Shown piece by piece: positions 41,440 to 52,009 of a stretch of 64,000 nucleotides of DNA. Each line of letters starts with the position of its first letter. Within the stretch, counting starts at the first letter, position 1. The position numbers and the translations under genes are program-made. The notes below the pieces were generated by a model. That model searched no databases. It was not told where the DNA came from and saw only the letters and a program-made list of their open reading frames with translations. Location of the stretch: contig OX235272.1 of assembly GCA_944472155.2 (NCBI GenBank), positions 11,330,354 to 11,394,353 on the forward strand, written 5' to 3'. Source of the DNA: Trichobilharzia szidati. Lineage: Eukaryota; Platyhelminthes; Trematoda; Strigeidida; Schistosomatidae.

Positions 41440-41743
41440 TGTGGTGAGAGCTGGCAACTATTCAAAGTTGGTAGACAGTAATTGACATCAATGTTTATGT
41501 CCCCAATATTGGTGGTAAGAAAATGAGAACAAAGGCTTTGCGTAGGCGGATACAGTTAGCATATGTATGATCTGACACAGCCACAAAGAGATGCAAGGTT
41601 ACCCCTTTGTGAGAAACAACTAATCAACAGACTGTACTTTATACTAACAATAATCTACAATAATGTACATTAAAATCTGTGGATATGTTTTGATTTTCCT
41701 TCATAAACGATTTGTTGCCTGGCCCTTGTCTTCTGTTGCTACA
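41440..41743 (+). mobile_element. LTR (5' LTR) of a gypsy-style element
   Basis: 304 bases, TGTGGTGAGAGCTG to CTTCTGTTGCTACA, same family as 9,079, 32,041 and 63,161. Unlike those, it is followed after TT by TGGTGTCGCCACC (41,746), a plausible tRNA primer-binding site beginning TGG. The end contains CATAAACGATTTGTTGCC (degenerate polyadenylation region). Confidence 0.8.
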
Positions 41744-42050
41744 TTTGGTGTCGCCACCTACCGACAAATGGAAAGCCTATGCCCTGCAGTTTTTGATGGA
41801 AACATATGGATCTTCGGGTAGGACTTCGAGGCTTCTTCGCAGTTGAGTGGCGTTCAAGATCTGTCAGCGATGAGGCTGCTACTTGGGACGCTGCTGGGAG
41901 GTCGGGAGAAAGCAGCATATGAGGCGAAATACCTACGAATGTTCGACAGGGTCAGGTAAACAGTTTCCAAATTGGGAAGGACCACATATAGTCACGTTGA
42001 GAAAGGGTTACGCAGACACAATCGCAATTGTAAACACAGAGAAATAGGTG
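41744..42050 (+). pseudogene. LTR-element leader and gag-like remnant
   Basis: Directly after the primer-binding site, a forward frame reads PAVFDGNIWIFG, a stop, then DFEASSQLSGVQDLSAMRLL and LGTLLGGREKAAYEAKYLRM FDRVR split over two runs. The start 'P.VFDG' and the position are typical of the N-terminus of Gag in gypsy elements; that role is inference. It ends within 300 bases with no pol, so the element is 3'-deleted. 42,050-42,310 is unassigned. Confidence 0.5.
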
Positions 42051-42314
42051 AACATCCGCAAGCGCTGAGATTCTAGACAGCAAGACAAAAGAGCAAAGAG
42101 TTATTCACGAGTGTCCAATCAAACTTTGAACTTTCTTGTCATATGACTTATTTTTTATTAGTTGGTTTATGTGAATACCAGATTCTAGAAATCCCCTGAC
42201 TGCATTTTCGATATGCTCTATTTAAAATTTCTAAATTATCTCAATCAAATTGGTGTCTGTAATTATCTACATACGTCAACATAAAGGAATATATTTCAGA
42301 ATAAGGAGATAAAA

Positions 42315-42640
42315 TCGATACCATTTACAAAATAAATTGTATGAACTGTGATATACATTACATCGATCAAGGTGGGCGTCCTCTTAGAATCGGAATCCAA
42401 GATCATAAATCAAGTATGAAGACACACGATATGGGTTCTTTCATACCGACGCATGTGTGGACAATCATGGACACCAATCTGATTGGAATAACATAGAAAT
42501 TGTTTTAATAGAGGAAACACCGAAGGTATTGCCAAGGGATTTCTAGAAGCATGGTAATCAAATGAATCAGCCAGCGATAAACAGGCACATTGCTATCGAT
42601 CAAATTTACCAACTAATAAATAAAAAAAATTAATCACTCA
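42315..42640 (+). pseudogene. P3 PLE GIY-YIG endonuclease fragment
   Basis: Forward: DKIDTIYKINCMNCDIHYID (YIG to YID), QGGRPLRIGIQDHKSSMK, then in a shifted frame a W-N-NIEIVLIEETPK segment and FLEA-like end with HCYRSNLPTN. C-x2-C and the LEAW-like end put it in P3. 42,640-43,000 is AT-rich, with a minus-strand CUGAUGA...GAAAC pattern near 42,880-42,920. Confidence 0.65.
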
Positions 42641-43003
42641 GCTCCTCAGTGAACACAACTAAATGAGAGTTTATTTGTTCAATTGACCAGGTGTTTCATC
42701 TTTCTAGGCCTCATTTATTATGAATCTTGATTGTTCTTAGTAAATGATGAATTGTTTTCAACAATATATATGATAGACAGTTGGTCCCTTGTACATTTTG
42801 TCTGTTTGTGTATTTTATCAAAGCGATAATTTATGGGAATTCGTTAAAAGAATGTTTTTAGGACTGTTGGTTTAGGTATAGTTTCTGTTGTAGTTTCATC
42901 AGCTGTCATTAACTGATTTTCGTCTCATGTGCCGAATCTAAGCTGTTATGATTGAAATCTCTATAATTTATTCCCAGGCCTGTTGTTTTCTGTGTTTTTG
43001 TAA

Positions 43004-43138
43004 ATGTTTGAATTTATTTCATATAAGGATCTTCCTCGAGTACAAATCAAACTATATGAAACTGAAGAAGCAATGGCAATTCACATTTTAAATTTCTTAA
43101 CTTTGCATACAAAAGAAGTTTGTCCATCCAATAAACCT
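43004..43138 (+). pseudogene. P1 PLE C-terminal endonuclease fragment
   Basis: FISYKDLPRVQIKLYETEEA, MAIHILNFLTLHTKEVCPSN: the same block as FKIIY.IPTNL...LRVRLLQTAEAI.IH.KKP..C.QKK in the next P1 copy. Separated from it by an S4 repeat. Confidence 0.6.
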
Positions 43139-43142
43139 AATA

Positions 43143-43330
43143 TATGCATCGGTGGCACAGTGTTAGAATGCTTGCTGACCATGCCTCATGTGGTCCAGAG
43201 TTTGATCCCCGGCAGACGCACTCCTTTACCTCGCTGAGTCAGTAATGGGACTGGTAAAGAGAGAAGGTTGGACATCAGGCTAGCAACCCCTTTACAACCT
43301 CTTCACAACCACCCCTATTCTATGTTCGAG
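43143..43330 (+). mobile_element. S4 tRNA-like repeat between two P1 pieces
   Basis: GCATCGGTGGCACAGTG (A-box-like), TGTGGTCCAGAGTTTGATCCCC (B-box-like), GGGACTGGTAAAGAGAGAAGG, CATCAGGCTAGCAACCC. Same family as 37,425 and 47,842. Its 5' half resembles S3 (GTGGCACAGTG...), so S3 and S4 may share a tRNA-like head. Confidence 0.6.
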
Positions 43331-43940
43331 AAATAAGGATAAACTACCTAAATTTGCCTCTTCTATGTTTATCTATCGGTTTGACTGCAGCTGCGGAGCC
43401 AGCTATATTGGGCGTACAATTAGGCAGGTTCATCATCGTATTTCCGAACATCATCCAACATGGTTAAGCAATGGACAAACAAGATCTATTCGTAGCTCTA
43501 TTGTAGCACACTTTGTTGATACTGAGCACAAGGTTGATGTGAATACTGCATTTAAAATTATTTATTGCATTCCAACTAATCTTAATTTTGCTCTACGAGT
43601 TCGTCTTCTACAGACAGCTGAAGCAATAGGAATCCACCTTAAGAAGCCAAGCCTATGTGTTCAGAAGAAATTTGTACAGCCACTTTCTATACCGTGGCCA
43701 TCTCTACAAGAATGCATAAACAGGATTACGTCACCCCCTCCCCCTAAACCTTTAAAAACTATAAAAATTATAATTGTCCTAATTATTTTATTTTTATTTA
43801 TTTTGACCACTTCATCCTTAATTACGTGTTATCCTTGTAAAATTAATTTATTCTACCTATTTCTACCTTTTCAATGTGTATTGATTTTCTTCGTTAATTA
43901 TCAACCCATCGACAATTCGACACTGTTAAATTATTGTTAA
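43331..43940 (+). pseudogene. P1 GIY-YIG endonuclease, best-preserved domain
   Basis: Open from 43,365 to 43,940. The first 120 residues are the complete endonuclease: FIYRFDCSCGASYIGRTIRQ with YIG intact at residues 14-16, then HHRISEHHPTWLSNGQTRSI, RSSIVAHFVDTEHKVDVNTA, FKIIYCIPTNLNFALRVRLL, QTAEAIGIHLKKPSLCVQKK. After SIPWPS the frame continues into hydrophobic terminal-repeat sequence, probably untranslated in the parent. The initiating Met is not the native start; RT is absent. GIY-YIG enzymes nick DNA for target-primed integration in PLEs. Confidence 0.85.
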
Positions 43941-44454
43941 CAAACATATCACCACTTGTTTGGTAAACTGTTGTGTATTGTAATAAAAATGCTATACGTG
44001 TATATTAGAGTAGAGCCAGAAATAGGGATCTAATTGAAGAGTAAATATTTCTTCGCTCAATCTTTTTGTTTTCTAAAAATAAATTGTATTATTTCCTTCC
44101 CTCTCTCCCAATTCAATTTCTACTCCTTCTTATAACTGTTGTAAATTTGGCTCTTGTTCGATCAATTTTATTTGAGTTGTACTCAGTTCTGTCAATTATA
44201 TTACGTCACTCAATTGACCTATTTAATTTAATTTTAGTTTCTACCTGATTGATGCTTTCCTCATTACGTCATTTGTTATGTAAAATTAACAAGTCCAATT
44301 ACATATCTTTAAAAAAATTCCTTTAGTTGCAAAAATAATTTACTATATGTATATAGGCGATTGTACAACTTGAGAATGATATCGCTGAGTAGACGAGTAA
44401 CTCTTCACTGAGTATCTTTTCGTTTATACGTCCCAATGGGGATCTTTACGTTCG

Positions 44455-44680
44455 CTGAATAATGATATTAATGGGTGAATGACATACAAGCTAGCTTGTC
44501 TTGTAACCGGAGAGTCCTGGGTCAGAGGTCTGTTGGTGGGTGCATACTGCCGATGATGTCCAAACTAGGATGAAACAGCCGGCTGTACAGTACTCTAGTG
44601 GTGGTTTTCAATGATTCGCTAACTGATATCAATCCGTGGTTAAACGCGAAAAACAAAACTAATCCTTACATATGAATACG
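44455..44680 (+). mobile_element. S1 tRNA-derived SINE
   Basis: GCTAGCTTGTCTTGTAACCGG, GAGAGTCCTGGGTCAGAGG (decayed B box), then AUACUG-CCGAUGA-UGUCC...AGGAUGAAACAG, and GATATCAATCCGTGGTTAA tail. The hammerhead core here is CCGAUGA with C3 present and U4 to C. Confidence 0.7.
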
Positions 44681-44814
44681 GCATTTGGAAGATAAATTTT
44701 GCGAGATAATATCTTTTCCTAGTTTGTCTACAATCGCTTCACAACTAGCATGGTTCACAATGACCAATATGCTAGACACTTTGAACATTAAGGAAAAGGT
44801 TATGAGCTAAGTCG

Positions 44815-45990
44815 GCACAGAATCTTTCGGTCGGTCGGTCGGTTTTCGACATAGAACTTTGCACATATGTGCGCCACACTCCATGTAGCACACAAAGCAA
44901 GAGAAGAAATTAGAAGAAATGCATAATATAGTCAATAAACAGAGGTGTGAGACAAAGGAATAGTAATAACGAGGAACAAAACAGATTCATTGGAAATCTT
45001 AAGTCACAAGGAGTGGATGCATCTGCGCCACTGAGAACGATTTTGAGCATGTCACCAATTGTTGCCAACCATTGGTTTTTACCGTCCCGAGGACCCCAAC
45101 CAGTCAGGAAGTCTACATCTTCTTACGTGGCTTAAACTAACTGTTGTGGATTTCATTGACTGGTGCCATGTTTTTGTTTGACAGCCACTAGCTCTTTTCC
45201 AGCCTGGCCATATATCAGCTAACATTGCCCATTGTCGAGGGAGGCGATGACTAGGCATACGTAGCGCATGTCCTAACCATCTCAGTCGATGTAATTTCAC
45301 AGTCTTGTCTATTGATTTCCCCTCCTTACCTGGCACTCGACGCCTAACCTCAATATTGCTCACTTTATCATACCACTTCACGCGGGAGATAGAACGCAGA
45401 TACCTATGATCGAACACAGCTAATCTGTTTATGTCTTCCGCTCTCAATGGCCAAATCTCACAGCCATAAAGGAGGACGGAGCGGACTGTTGAGCAGTACA
45501 CACGCCCTTTGGTCGATAGCCAGTCGGATATCACGTCTACGCCAGAGACGGCGTAAACTGGCATATGCGAAACGAGCCCTCTGTATTCGTGCTGAGACTT
45601 CGTCAGAGATCAACTCGTTGGGGTTGGCTGATGGTACTTCCCAAGTAAGTGAAGCGGTCAACGTGCTCTACCACTTCACTTCCTATTTCTAATCTAGGGG
45701 TCGGTGAAGTCCAATCCTGCAGCATCATCTTACATTTTACAGGGGCGAATCGCATGCCAAACATACGAAGATTGTTGCTCAAGGTGTTCAGTAGACTCTG
45801 CTCTATTTTGTCAGCGTCCTCGATTAGAAGGACTATATCATCCGCATATTCTAAGTCGACGAGATTACTCCCTGGTAGCAAGTCAATCCCTGAGTCGCTG
45901 AAGTGTGTTAGGGTTAAGTCCATTAGTACGTCTATGATGAAGTTGAATAGGAATGGGGATAATGGTCATCCTTGACGGACGCCACAGAAT
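44815..45990 (-). mobile_element. RTE-B LINE: RT catalytic region to 3' end
   Basis: Minus strand, 45,923-45,603: MDLTLTHFSDSGIDLLPGSN, LEYADDIVLLIED (YADD about 45,833-45,850), LNTLSNNLRMFGMRFAPVKC, EHVDRFTYLGSTIS. After a frameshift, 45,564-45,079: LSTKGRVYCSTVRSVLLYGC, EIWPLRAEDINRLAVFDHRY, RSISRVKWYDKVSNIEVRRR, LHRLRWLGHALRMPSHRLP, then a degraded tail and a 3' untranslated part with GGTCGG repeats (44,829-44,844). It is 5'-truncated at the GVRQG block (45,985). This is the best RTE-B copy. Confidence 0.85.
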
Positions 45991-47400
45991 CTTTATTCAC
46001 CACTGTTCCTCTTCATGAAACTGTTGATTTCATTTGTGATTACATCACAGGCAATGGAATACAATTACATATTCCTGTCACTTACATCAGAGACATTATC
46101 TTAATATGTACAGAAAATATCAGATTCACCTTACAAGTAAAGGCATATAAACAAATCGATGGTGAAACGATGGGAAGCCCATGCTAGCAGATATATTCAT
46201 GTCGAAATCGGAGAAACAAATTCCAGGAAATGCTAAGAGAATTTATGCTATACAAACGTTATGCGGATGATACTCTCATTGTTGGTATTAATAGTAAGTC
46301 TATTGAAAACTTCGTTACTCTATTTACTCATATTTATCCATATATCGGAATCGAATAACAAACTTGGTTTCCTAAATATTTCAGTAACGAGTATAGACAA
46401 TAGAACGATTCAGCGATCTATTTTTCGTAAACAGACATGGAGTACACAATATTTTCATTTCACCAGTTTTGTTCCCATCCAGTTTAAATGTTCCCTAGGG
46501 AAACTTTAGTTATCAAGTGCCCACAAAATATGATCCAGCGACACATTGATAGATGAGCTTCGACATATACTTTCACCTTTATTAGCTAATGGTTATCTAC
46601 AGAACTTTATCAACTTTCACAGTAAGGATAGACAACACTTTGAAAAGGCAGCTTCTGTACCAAAGAAAGCTATCTTTATTATTTCTTTTATTTATTATTT
46701 TTCTATTTTGATTACAGCTTCATGCCACACTGTATTTTCCAGTACAAGCATGGAATTCTCAGCATGGATTTCGGTAGCCCAAATTTTGCAGGCCGACCAT
46801 AGATATCAGGTGTGCGTCGGCAGGGGATCGAATCCCGGACCATGTGCATGGTCGGCGAGAGTCTTAACCACTGTGCCACCTACCCCATTCAAGGGTGATC
46901 GAGTGATGCAGTTGATAGCTCAAAGACTGGTCAGCTATCAAGCAAACTTTCGACACCACATCTCTTTCTTTCACATGCCGAACATTTTGAATTCCTGTAC
47001 TTACGATTGAAAGACGAAATTCTGTGGATTGTACTTCAAACTGTATCTACAAGTTCACCTGCAGTTGTGGTGACACGCACTATATAGGCAAAACCAACAG
47101 AATGTTCCAATGTCGCCGAAAAGAACTTGTTCCAAAATGGTTAATAAAACATACAGAAAATCCCAATGCCATTAATCTGAATAGAAATCCATCATCATTC
47201 ATTGCAAAACAATTAATTATGTCAGGTCACAAAATTAATATTAATTAATGAATGTTTCACAATTATCTCATCACATAACTCTAATTCACTTTTGGTTATT
47301 AAAGGTGATGGAAGCACTTTTGGGATTAATCACATACATCCTAAACTATGGGCACAAAAACCTTCATCTACCATGGACTACTTGACCTGTTTAAATATGA
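45991..47400 (+). pseudogene. PLE copy: RT with YADD and GIY-YIG, split by S3
   Basis: Forward frames: ESLFTTVPLHETVDFICDYI (RT motif A region), YKQIDGETMGSP (motif B start), YKRYADDTLIVGINSKSIEN (catalytic YADD near 46,258-46,269), then a broken thumb, KKAIFI, the S3 insertion (46,681-46,886), FKGDRVMQLIAQRL, and the endonuclease TSNCIYKFTCSCGDTHYIGK, TNRMFQCRRKELVPKWL, FIAKQLIMSGHKININ (47,024-47,248). The YIG is intact. Removing S3 rejoins the conserved IFI-x-FKGD linker. Confidence 0.8.
46681..46886 (-). mobile_element. S3 SINE inserted in a PLE
   Basis: Minus copy: GGTGGCACAGTGGTTAAGAC, GGGATTCGATCCCC (B box), GGTCGGCCTGCAAAATTTGG, GCTGAGAATTCCATGC tail, then an AAT/AAAT-rich end. It lies exactly between the KKAIFI and FKGD blocks of the PLE thumb, so the PLE is older. 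Confidence 0.8.
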
Positions 47401-47624
47401 TTGGTCATTAGTATAAACTTTTGTTTTGTTTTATGTAACTGAGTAATTGTCATGAATTTCATTCGATTTTATTATTATGAACCATTTTAGTTGTAAAGCG
47501 ATTGTAAAGAAATTACGAGATGACGATATCATCTCGAGAAATTTATCTTCTAGGTGCCTTATTCAAATATATACATATATGCACTTCAGGTGACACCACA
47601 CCAGACCGTCGGGTGCCCCCTCAC

Positions 47625-47790
47625 CCGAATGTAATGACCGAGGTTGAGCATTTCTTCACGTATGGTATGGAGGAGGCCATGTGAAGAGGAAATGAATACT
47701 TATGGACAGTTGTGGAGCCTGCTGAAGAAGAATAAAGTGAACAGAATGAAATGAAGCTCTGCTGCTGACGCACTACGAACCACTCAGAAA
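47625..47790 (+). mobile_element. RTE-A LINE 3' end fragment
   Basis: GGTATGGAGGAGGCCATGTGAAGAGG, within a block matching the ATGGAGGAGATCGTGTGAAGAGG ending of RTE-A, then GAAGCTCTGCTGCTGACGC. Short and decayed. Followed by a (GA)n microsatellite at about 47,823-47,841. The palindromic GAGATGACGATATCATCTC at 47,517-47,535 upstream belongs to the PLE end. Confidence 0.5.
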
Positions 47791-47841
47791 CTAACAGAGC
47801 ATATATACATACATATATATATAGAGAGAGAGAGAGAGAGG

Positions 47842-48058
47842 AAGCTTTAGTGGCACAGCACTCACCGACCACACCTCATGTGGTTTGAGGTTCGGTCCAC
47901 GGCCAGCGCACTCCTTTACCTTGTTAAGTCTGTAATACGACTGGTAAAGAGGGAAATTTGAGCATGAGGCAAGCAATCCCATCCAGTAGAAATAAACACC
48001 ACTGCTACTGAAAAGTCAAGCCTCTAGCTTGAAGCCCACTGGGAACACAAAGGAATTA
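47842..48058 (+). mobile_element. S4 tRNA-like repeat
   Basis: GAAGCTTTAGTGGCACAGC, CTCATGTGGTTTGAGGTTCGG (B-box-like), GACTGGTAAAGAGGGAAA, AATAAACACCACTGCTACTG, AAGCCTCTAGCTTGAAGCCC. Longest S4 copy together with 37,425. 48,060-48,500 has no recognised feature. Confidence 0.6.
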
Positions 48059-48504
48059 AAATAACAGATAGAGGGGGAGAGAAGCGACTAAAACTGATTC
48101 GTTTTAGTGTGAACTCAGAAAACGGACCACTGCGTTATACTGGATAGCTGGTTAAACTTCCCTGAGACACTTGCGATGACGAAACTCTCCAAAGACAGGA
48201 TAAGGACGAGTATTCTGAAGTAATTAATTTCGCGGTTCTCAACAGTGTTGTTTGACAGAGCCATACAGTTCACCCTAAGAACAAAATGACCACTTAGAAT
48301 CAAATAGAATATTTTCAACTAAGTGAGATCAAAAACCCTATCCATAAGAATCACACACCAACGCTTCTCGCACACAGTCTAAGGAAAGAAATGATCTTCA
48401 TTCACTCAAACAAAGCCGCATCGTAGAACACCACAATTTTAATATCATGCATCACACAACCACAAGGAGAAGTGATAAAAATAGAGATTAGACAGGGATA
48501 TAGA

Positions 48505-48612
48505 CAGATAATAAGGATCCAGTCAGCATATGACATACAAATGTCACGATAATGAGGCACTATCTAGGAGAAAAACGGATAATAAGGTTACAAGGTTAGT
48601 TGAAACGTTTAA
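48505..48612 (+). repeat. Direct repeat, left of RTE-A
   Basis: GCATATGACATACAAATGTC, ACGATAATGAGGCAC, TCTAGGAGAAAAACGGATAA and TTAGTTGAAACGT match 49,953-50,048 (GCATATGGCATACAAATGTC, TCTAGGAGTAAAAGAGATAA, TTAGTTGCAACGT), roughly 80% by eye. The two copies tightly bracket the RTE-A insertion. Confidence 0.7.
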
Positions 48613-48624
48613 ATAAGGCTGATT

Positions 48625-49920
48625 CAGGGGAGGCGAATCATGTGCTGATCAAACTGCAGCTGTACGCATCATCATCACAGAACAAAGCATAGGATGGTAG
48701 TCAAACCTCACTCCACCTCAATAGCTTCACCGACTTCGAAAAGACATTCTACAGAGAGGGTTGACAGAGAAGTAATTTGGAAACGGCCTTTGTCAACCTC
48801 ATTCAACAGCAGGTTATATGACAGTGCTACATGTCAGGTGATCCATAAGGGGAACTCAGTGAGGCGTCCAAAGTGAATACAAGAGTAGGATGTCACTGCC
48901 TGCTTACTATCACTGATGTCATCCTTAATTATGGTGGACTGGATTATGCGGAAGACTGTGCAAAAGAGGTGAGCACACAGGAATATTCTGGACAAATAAG
49001 ACGACTCTAGAAGATCTGGATGTCATGCACACATGATATATGTTTGATGTCACACAAAATCGAAGACTTGCAGAAAAACGAAAACAAACAAACTGGCAGA
49101 AGAGTGCGGCAGCGAAGACAGGACTTCAAATGGACATAGAGAAGGTGGAGACGGAAGTGATGTAGATAAGCAAACAACCAACCAACCAGCAGCAACAACA
49201 ATCAGCATCAATCACCATCAGCAGGAGAGATTTGATAGAGGTTACCTCCTGCCCTCACATATCTGACCAGGAAGCACGCTTTCAACCACAGGCGCTTGTT
49301 GAGGATTAAGATGTAAAGGCCAGCCATCCAACCAGAATCAGAAAGGCAACCAGCTTGTAAATCTTCTGCAGTCAGGCGAAATAAACAAAAGATTCAGATT
49401 CTGTTCAACACAAATGTCAAGTCAGTCGGTCAGTCACATCTTCTGTGTGGATCAGAAACCTGCAGTACTGGTCACAAAAGGCATTTCCAACAGGCTACTA
49501 CAGGCTTTTATCAACACATGCATACTTCGCTGGCTCTATATTGAAGGTCACATGACTGGGAAGAAAGAATTAGTAACAAGAAACTCTGGCTGGCTGAGAA
49601 CAAACAAACAGGCGAGAGCCTGTCGCTCAACAAATATGTAGATGAAATTGGAGAAGCATTGATTAGGAATATGTTGAGGAGGCCATCGAATGACACCATG
49701 CTTAGTGCAGGCTGTTTCTCGAGAGGGATTCCAATGGGAAGCGATGAGTGGGTCGCCACTACCAGAGTGATATGGAGGTAATCGTGCGAGATAAAAGCAG
49801 GAGATGAGAGATTCTGGACAATCGTGGAGAAAGCCACGTGAAGAGGAGTTCAGAAAATAGAAGAAAGTGGAAACGTGTTGTTGAAGCCCTGTGTTTCACT
49901 GGGAACCTAAGGGATTAGCG
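48625..49920 (+). mobile_element. RTE-A LINE, longest copy, with RT motif A
   Basis: Blocks in order: SLHLNSFTDFEKTF..VDREVIW (RT motif A; 48,710-48,780), LYDSATCQVIHKGNSV, VNTRVG-C (motif B region), LNYGGLDYAEDCAKEVS, GFKWT/EK-V region, a DIC-LM block, VKSVSHIF..DQKPAVLVTKG, ISNRLLQAFINTCILR, ELVTRNSGW, and a 3' end with GAGTGGGTCGCCACTACC. Frameshifts throughout; YxDD lost. Upstream endonuclease missing. Confidence 0.8.
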
Positions 49921-49952
49921 ATAAAAAGGCCACAGAAAATCAATAAAGACGA

Positions 49953-50048
49953 AGTCCGCATATGGCATACAAATGTCACGACAATGGCGGTACAGTCTAG
50001 GAGTAAAAGAGATAATAATTACACAATTAGTTGCAACGTCTGTGTAAG
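49953..50048 (+). repeat. Direct repeat, right of RTE-A
   Basis: Second copy of the ~100-base direct repeat at 48,505-48,612. Could be a long target-site duplication, as has been reported for RTE-clade elements, or a pre-existing tandem duplication. 50,050-50,445 shows no repeat I recognise and may be the 5' region of the gene that follows. Confidence 0.65.
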
Positions 50049-50445
50049 CAGAAATATTGCGATTAAATAGCTCAGGAGGGTTTCCTTTACCATGTTTTCC
50101 TTATAGACAGAAAGGGAATAATCCATAATATTCTTTCTTAACCTTGATGTAAATTGACTGATCGATAATTAATCAATATATTTAAAAATACCTTTATCAT
50201 GTGATTACTAAGATTAATCAGAATTACTTAATTAATTAGTAAATACACATAAATGACATTTATAATATATGGGAGGTAAACGGATTGATTATAAATACTC
50301 GCAAATATACAAGTGAACGGAAGTATTGCGTAAGCATAACAGCCTACAATAATAATAATTATATTAATAGTAATTCGGAATATACAATTCCAAGCAGATA
50401 TTTGAATTATTCAGTTTGTGAGAAGAAGAGGCAGCATAGAAGAGG

Positions 50446-51603
50446 ATGGTATTCTCACCACCACTCCTACTACTACGCCTACTACAAAACTGCTATCAAC
50501 TATGGCAGAATTTGCTGGACACTCTATTCGACTACATGGAAGGACCATTTCGGAGTCATTCTAATAGGATCACTGCTAAAACTGTTGCTACAAGTGGGAA
50601 CAGTAGCCCTTTATCAATAACCCTTACACATTTACGACCAATTCATCAAAACTTTCTATTATGCTATAAACCATTCACATTGGGATTCCTTTCGTACGGT
50701 ATAATATTCCTTCTGTTATTACTCAGCCATTCGTCATACTCCATATTCAGTGAGAAGAAGATTTACGTAATCTGTTTACTCACAATGAATTTTCTATGCA
50801 TTTGGTTTAAGGCTCTCAAACTGTCACCTGATTCATTCCCCATTATTCACATGAACAGATATCACGTCGATGAAGTCAGGTATACTAAGCGTCAATATTC
50901 TCAACAGGCTGGACAACACCTGATCGAGAATCCCAGTCATCATAGCACAACATTTATGAATATTTTTCATGAATTTCTATGGATCAAAATGCATCTATTC
51001 ACCAACTCGAATTTCATCAATCATTTTGTCTATTTTCTGTGGTTATGGTCAATTGGAGTACGTGTTAATGAATATGTGGGGCTGAAACAGCAGCATATGA
51101 AGACAAGTGGAATGATTGATGTATTAGTGATGAGTGGAATATCGATTGGAGTAGTGTTGTTGGTGACTGTCACTAACCATGACTACTCATCAAGACGATA
51201 TAGATTGATTGAGAATGAATCGATTTATTGGATATCTTTATCTATTGATCGAATCTCGAATACAGCTTTAATCACAGATTTTAAACGCTTTCTAATCAGT
51301 TCTACTCTCCTGAGATGGTTGATCACAGTGACGCATTATTGCGTAATCCAGAGGAAATGCCTAACCCAAGATTATGCAACATTGATATGCATTAATGAAG
51401 TACTCATGTATACGCCTTCTGTGATCGATACATTTTGTTTCATCGTGTTCACCTATTGGATAGAAGACTACAGCAATGCTGCTGGTTTTATGCCATCACA
51501 GCCAATCAGGTCAAATATTATATCCAGGGTGTCGTCAGCCAGTGATAGATCGGACGGTGGGATTCGAGTTAGAAGTGCTGGTGACTCAAACGGAGACAGA
51601 TAA
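50446..51603 (+). CDS. Candidate host gene: unknown multi-pass membrane protein
   Basis: Single 385-codon open frame, the longest in the window, and outside all recognised repeats. By eye it has hydrophobic segments at about residues 77-99, 106-122, 190-207, 222-243, 282-301 and 325-341, separated by polar loops, and a polar serine/arginine-rich end (about 350-385). No signal peptide is obvious. The Met chosen is the first after an in-frame TAG 12-10 bases upstream, but an upstream exon ending near 50,432 (GGCAG) is possible. The stop TAA is followed two bases later by AATAAA. An overlapping frame (50,285-50,620) is probably a shadow. I do not recognise the family; a receptor, transporter or membrane acyltransferase cannot be told apart. 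Confidence 0.6.
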   Translation: MVFSPPLLLLRLLQNCYQLWQNLLDTLFDYMEGPFRSHSNRITAKTVATSGNSSPLSITLTHLRPIHQNFLLCYKPFTLGFLSYGIIFLLLLLSHSSYSIFSEKKIYVICLLTMNFLCIWFKALKLSPDSFPIIHMNRYHVDEVRYTKRQYSQQAGQHLIENPSHHSTTFMNIFHEFLWIKMHLFTNSNFINHFVYFLWLWSIGVRVNEYVGLKQQHMKTSGMIDVLVMSGISIGVVLLVTVTNHDYSSRRYRLIENESIYWISLSIDRISNTALITDFKRFLISSTLLRWLITVTHYCVIQRKCLTQDYATLICINEVLMYTPSVIDTFCFIVFTYWIEDYSNAAGFMPSQPIRSNIISRVSSASDRSDGGIRVRSAGDSNGDR

Positions 51604-51605
51604 GG

Positions 51606-51611
51606 AATAAA
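51606..51611 (+). promoter_or_regulatory. Polyadenylation signal AATAAA
   Basis: Canonical hexamer two bases after the stop codon of the 385-codon frame. A further AATAAA lies at about 51,928. In flukes 3' untranslated regions can be short, so either could be used. It supports the frame being a terminal exon; chance occurrence in AT-rich DNA is possible. Confidence 0.4.
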
Positions 51612-52009
51612 ATCATTTTTTTGAATTTCAAACGTTTCAACTGACGCAAACCTTCTATAGATCTGGAATTCTTAGATAATGAGAACATGTTGTCATTGTA
51701 AGCCTTCTTCTTAAAACAGTCATGCGGGGAACTCATTAAATTGTGTCTATCGAGACAGCTATTGGACTATTCTGGATATAAGAGGTGTCACTCAAATAGG
51801 GCAAAGCTCATGTAATCAATAGTTTCTGTACACTGAAAACCACTCATGACATCTATATAATACATTAACTTTTATAATGATAGGTATTTTCTTTGTTATT
51901 AATATATATTGTCCAGTATGGTTTGAAAATAAACTTCCGTTATGTGTGTAAATTGAAGTTCTCTTTGGGAAGAATAACTCAAAAAATTAATAAAGTAATA
52001 GTAATTCAT

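Noticed and set aside
41746..41758. TGGTGTCGCCACC as a protein-binding palindrome
   Set aside because: Its position two bases after the LTR end fits a primer-binding site better.
44829..44844. GGTCGG tandem repeats as a telomere-like or regulatory array
   Set aside because: Only about four units within the RTE-B 3' untranslated part; simple slippage is enough.
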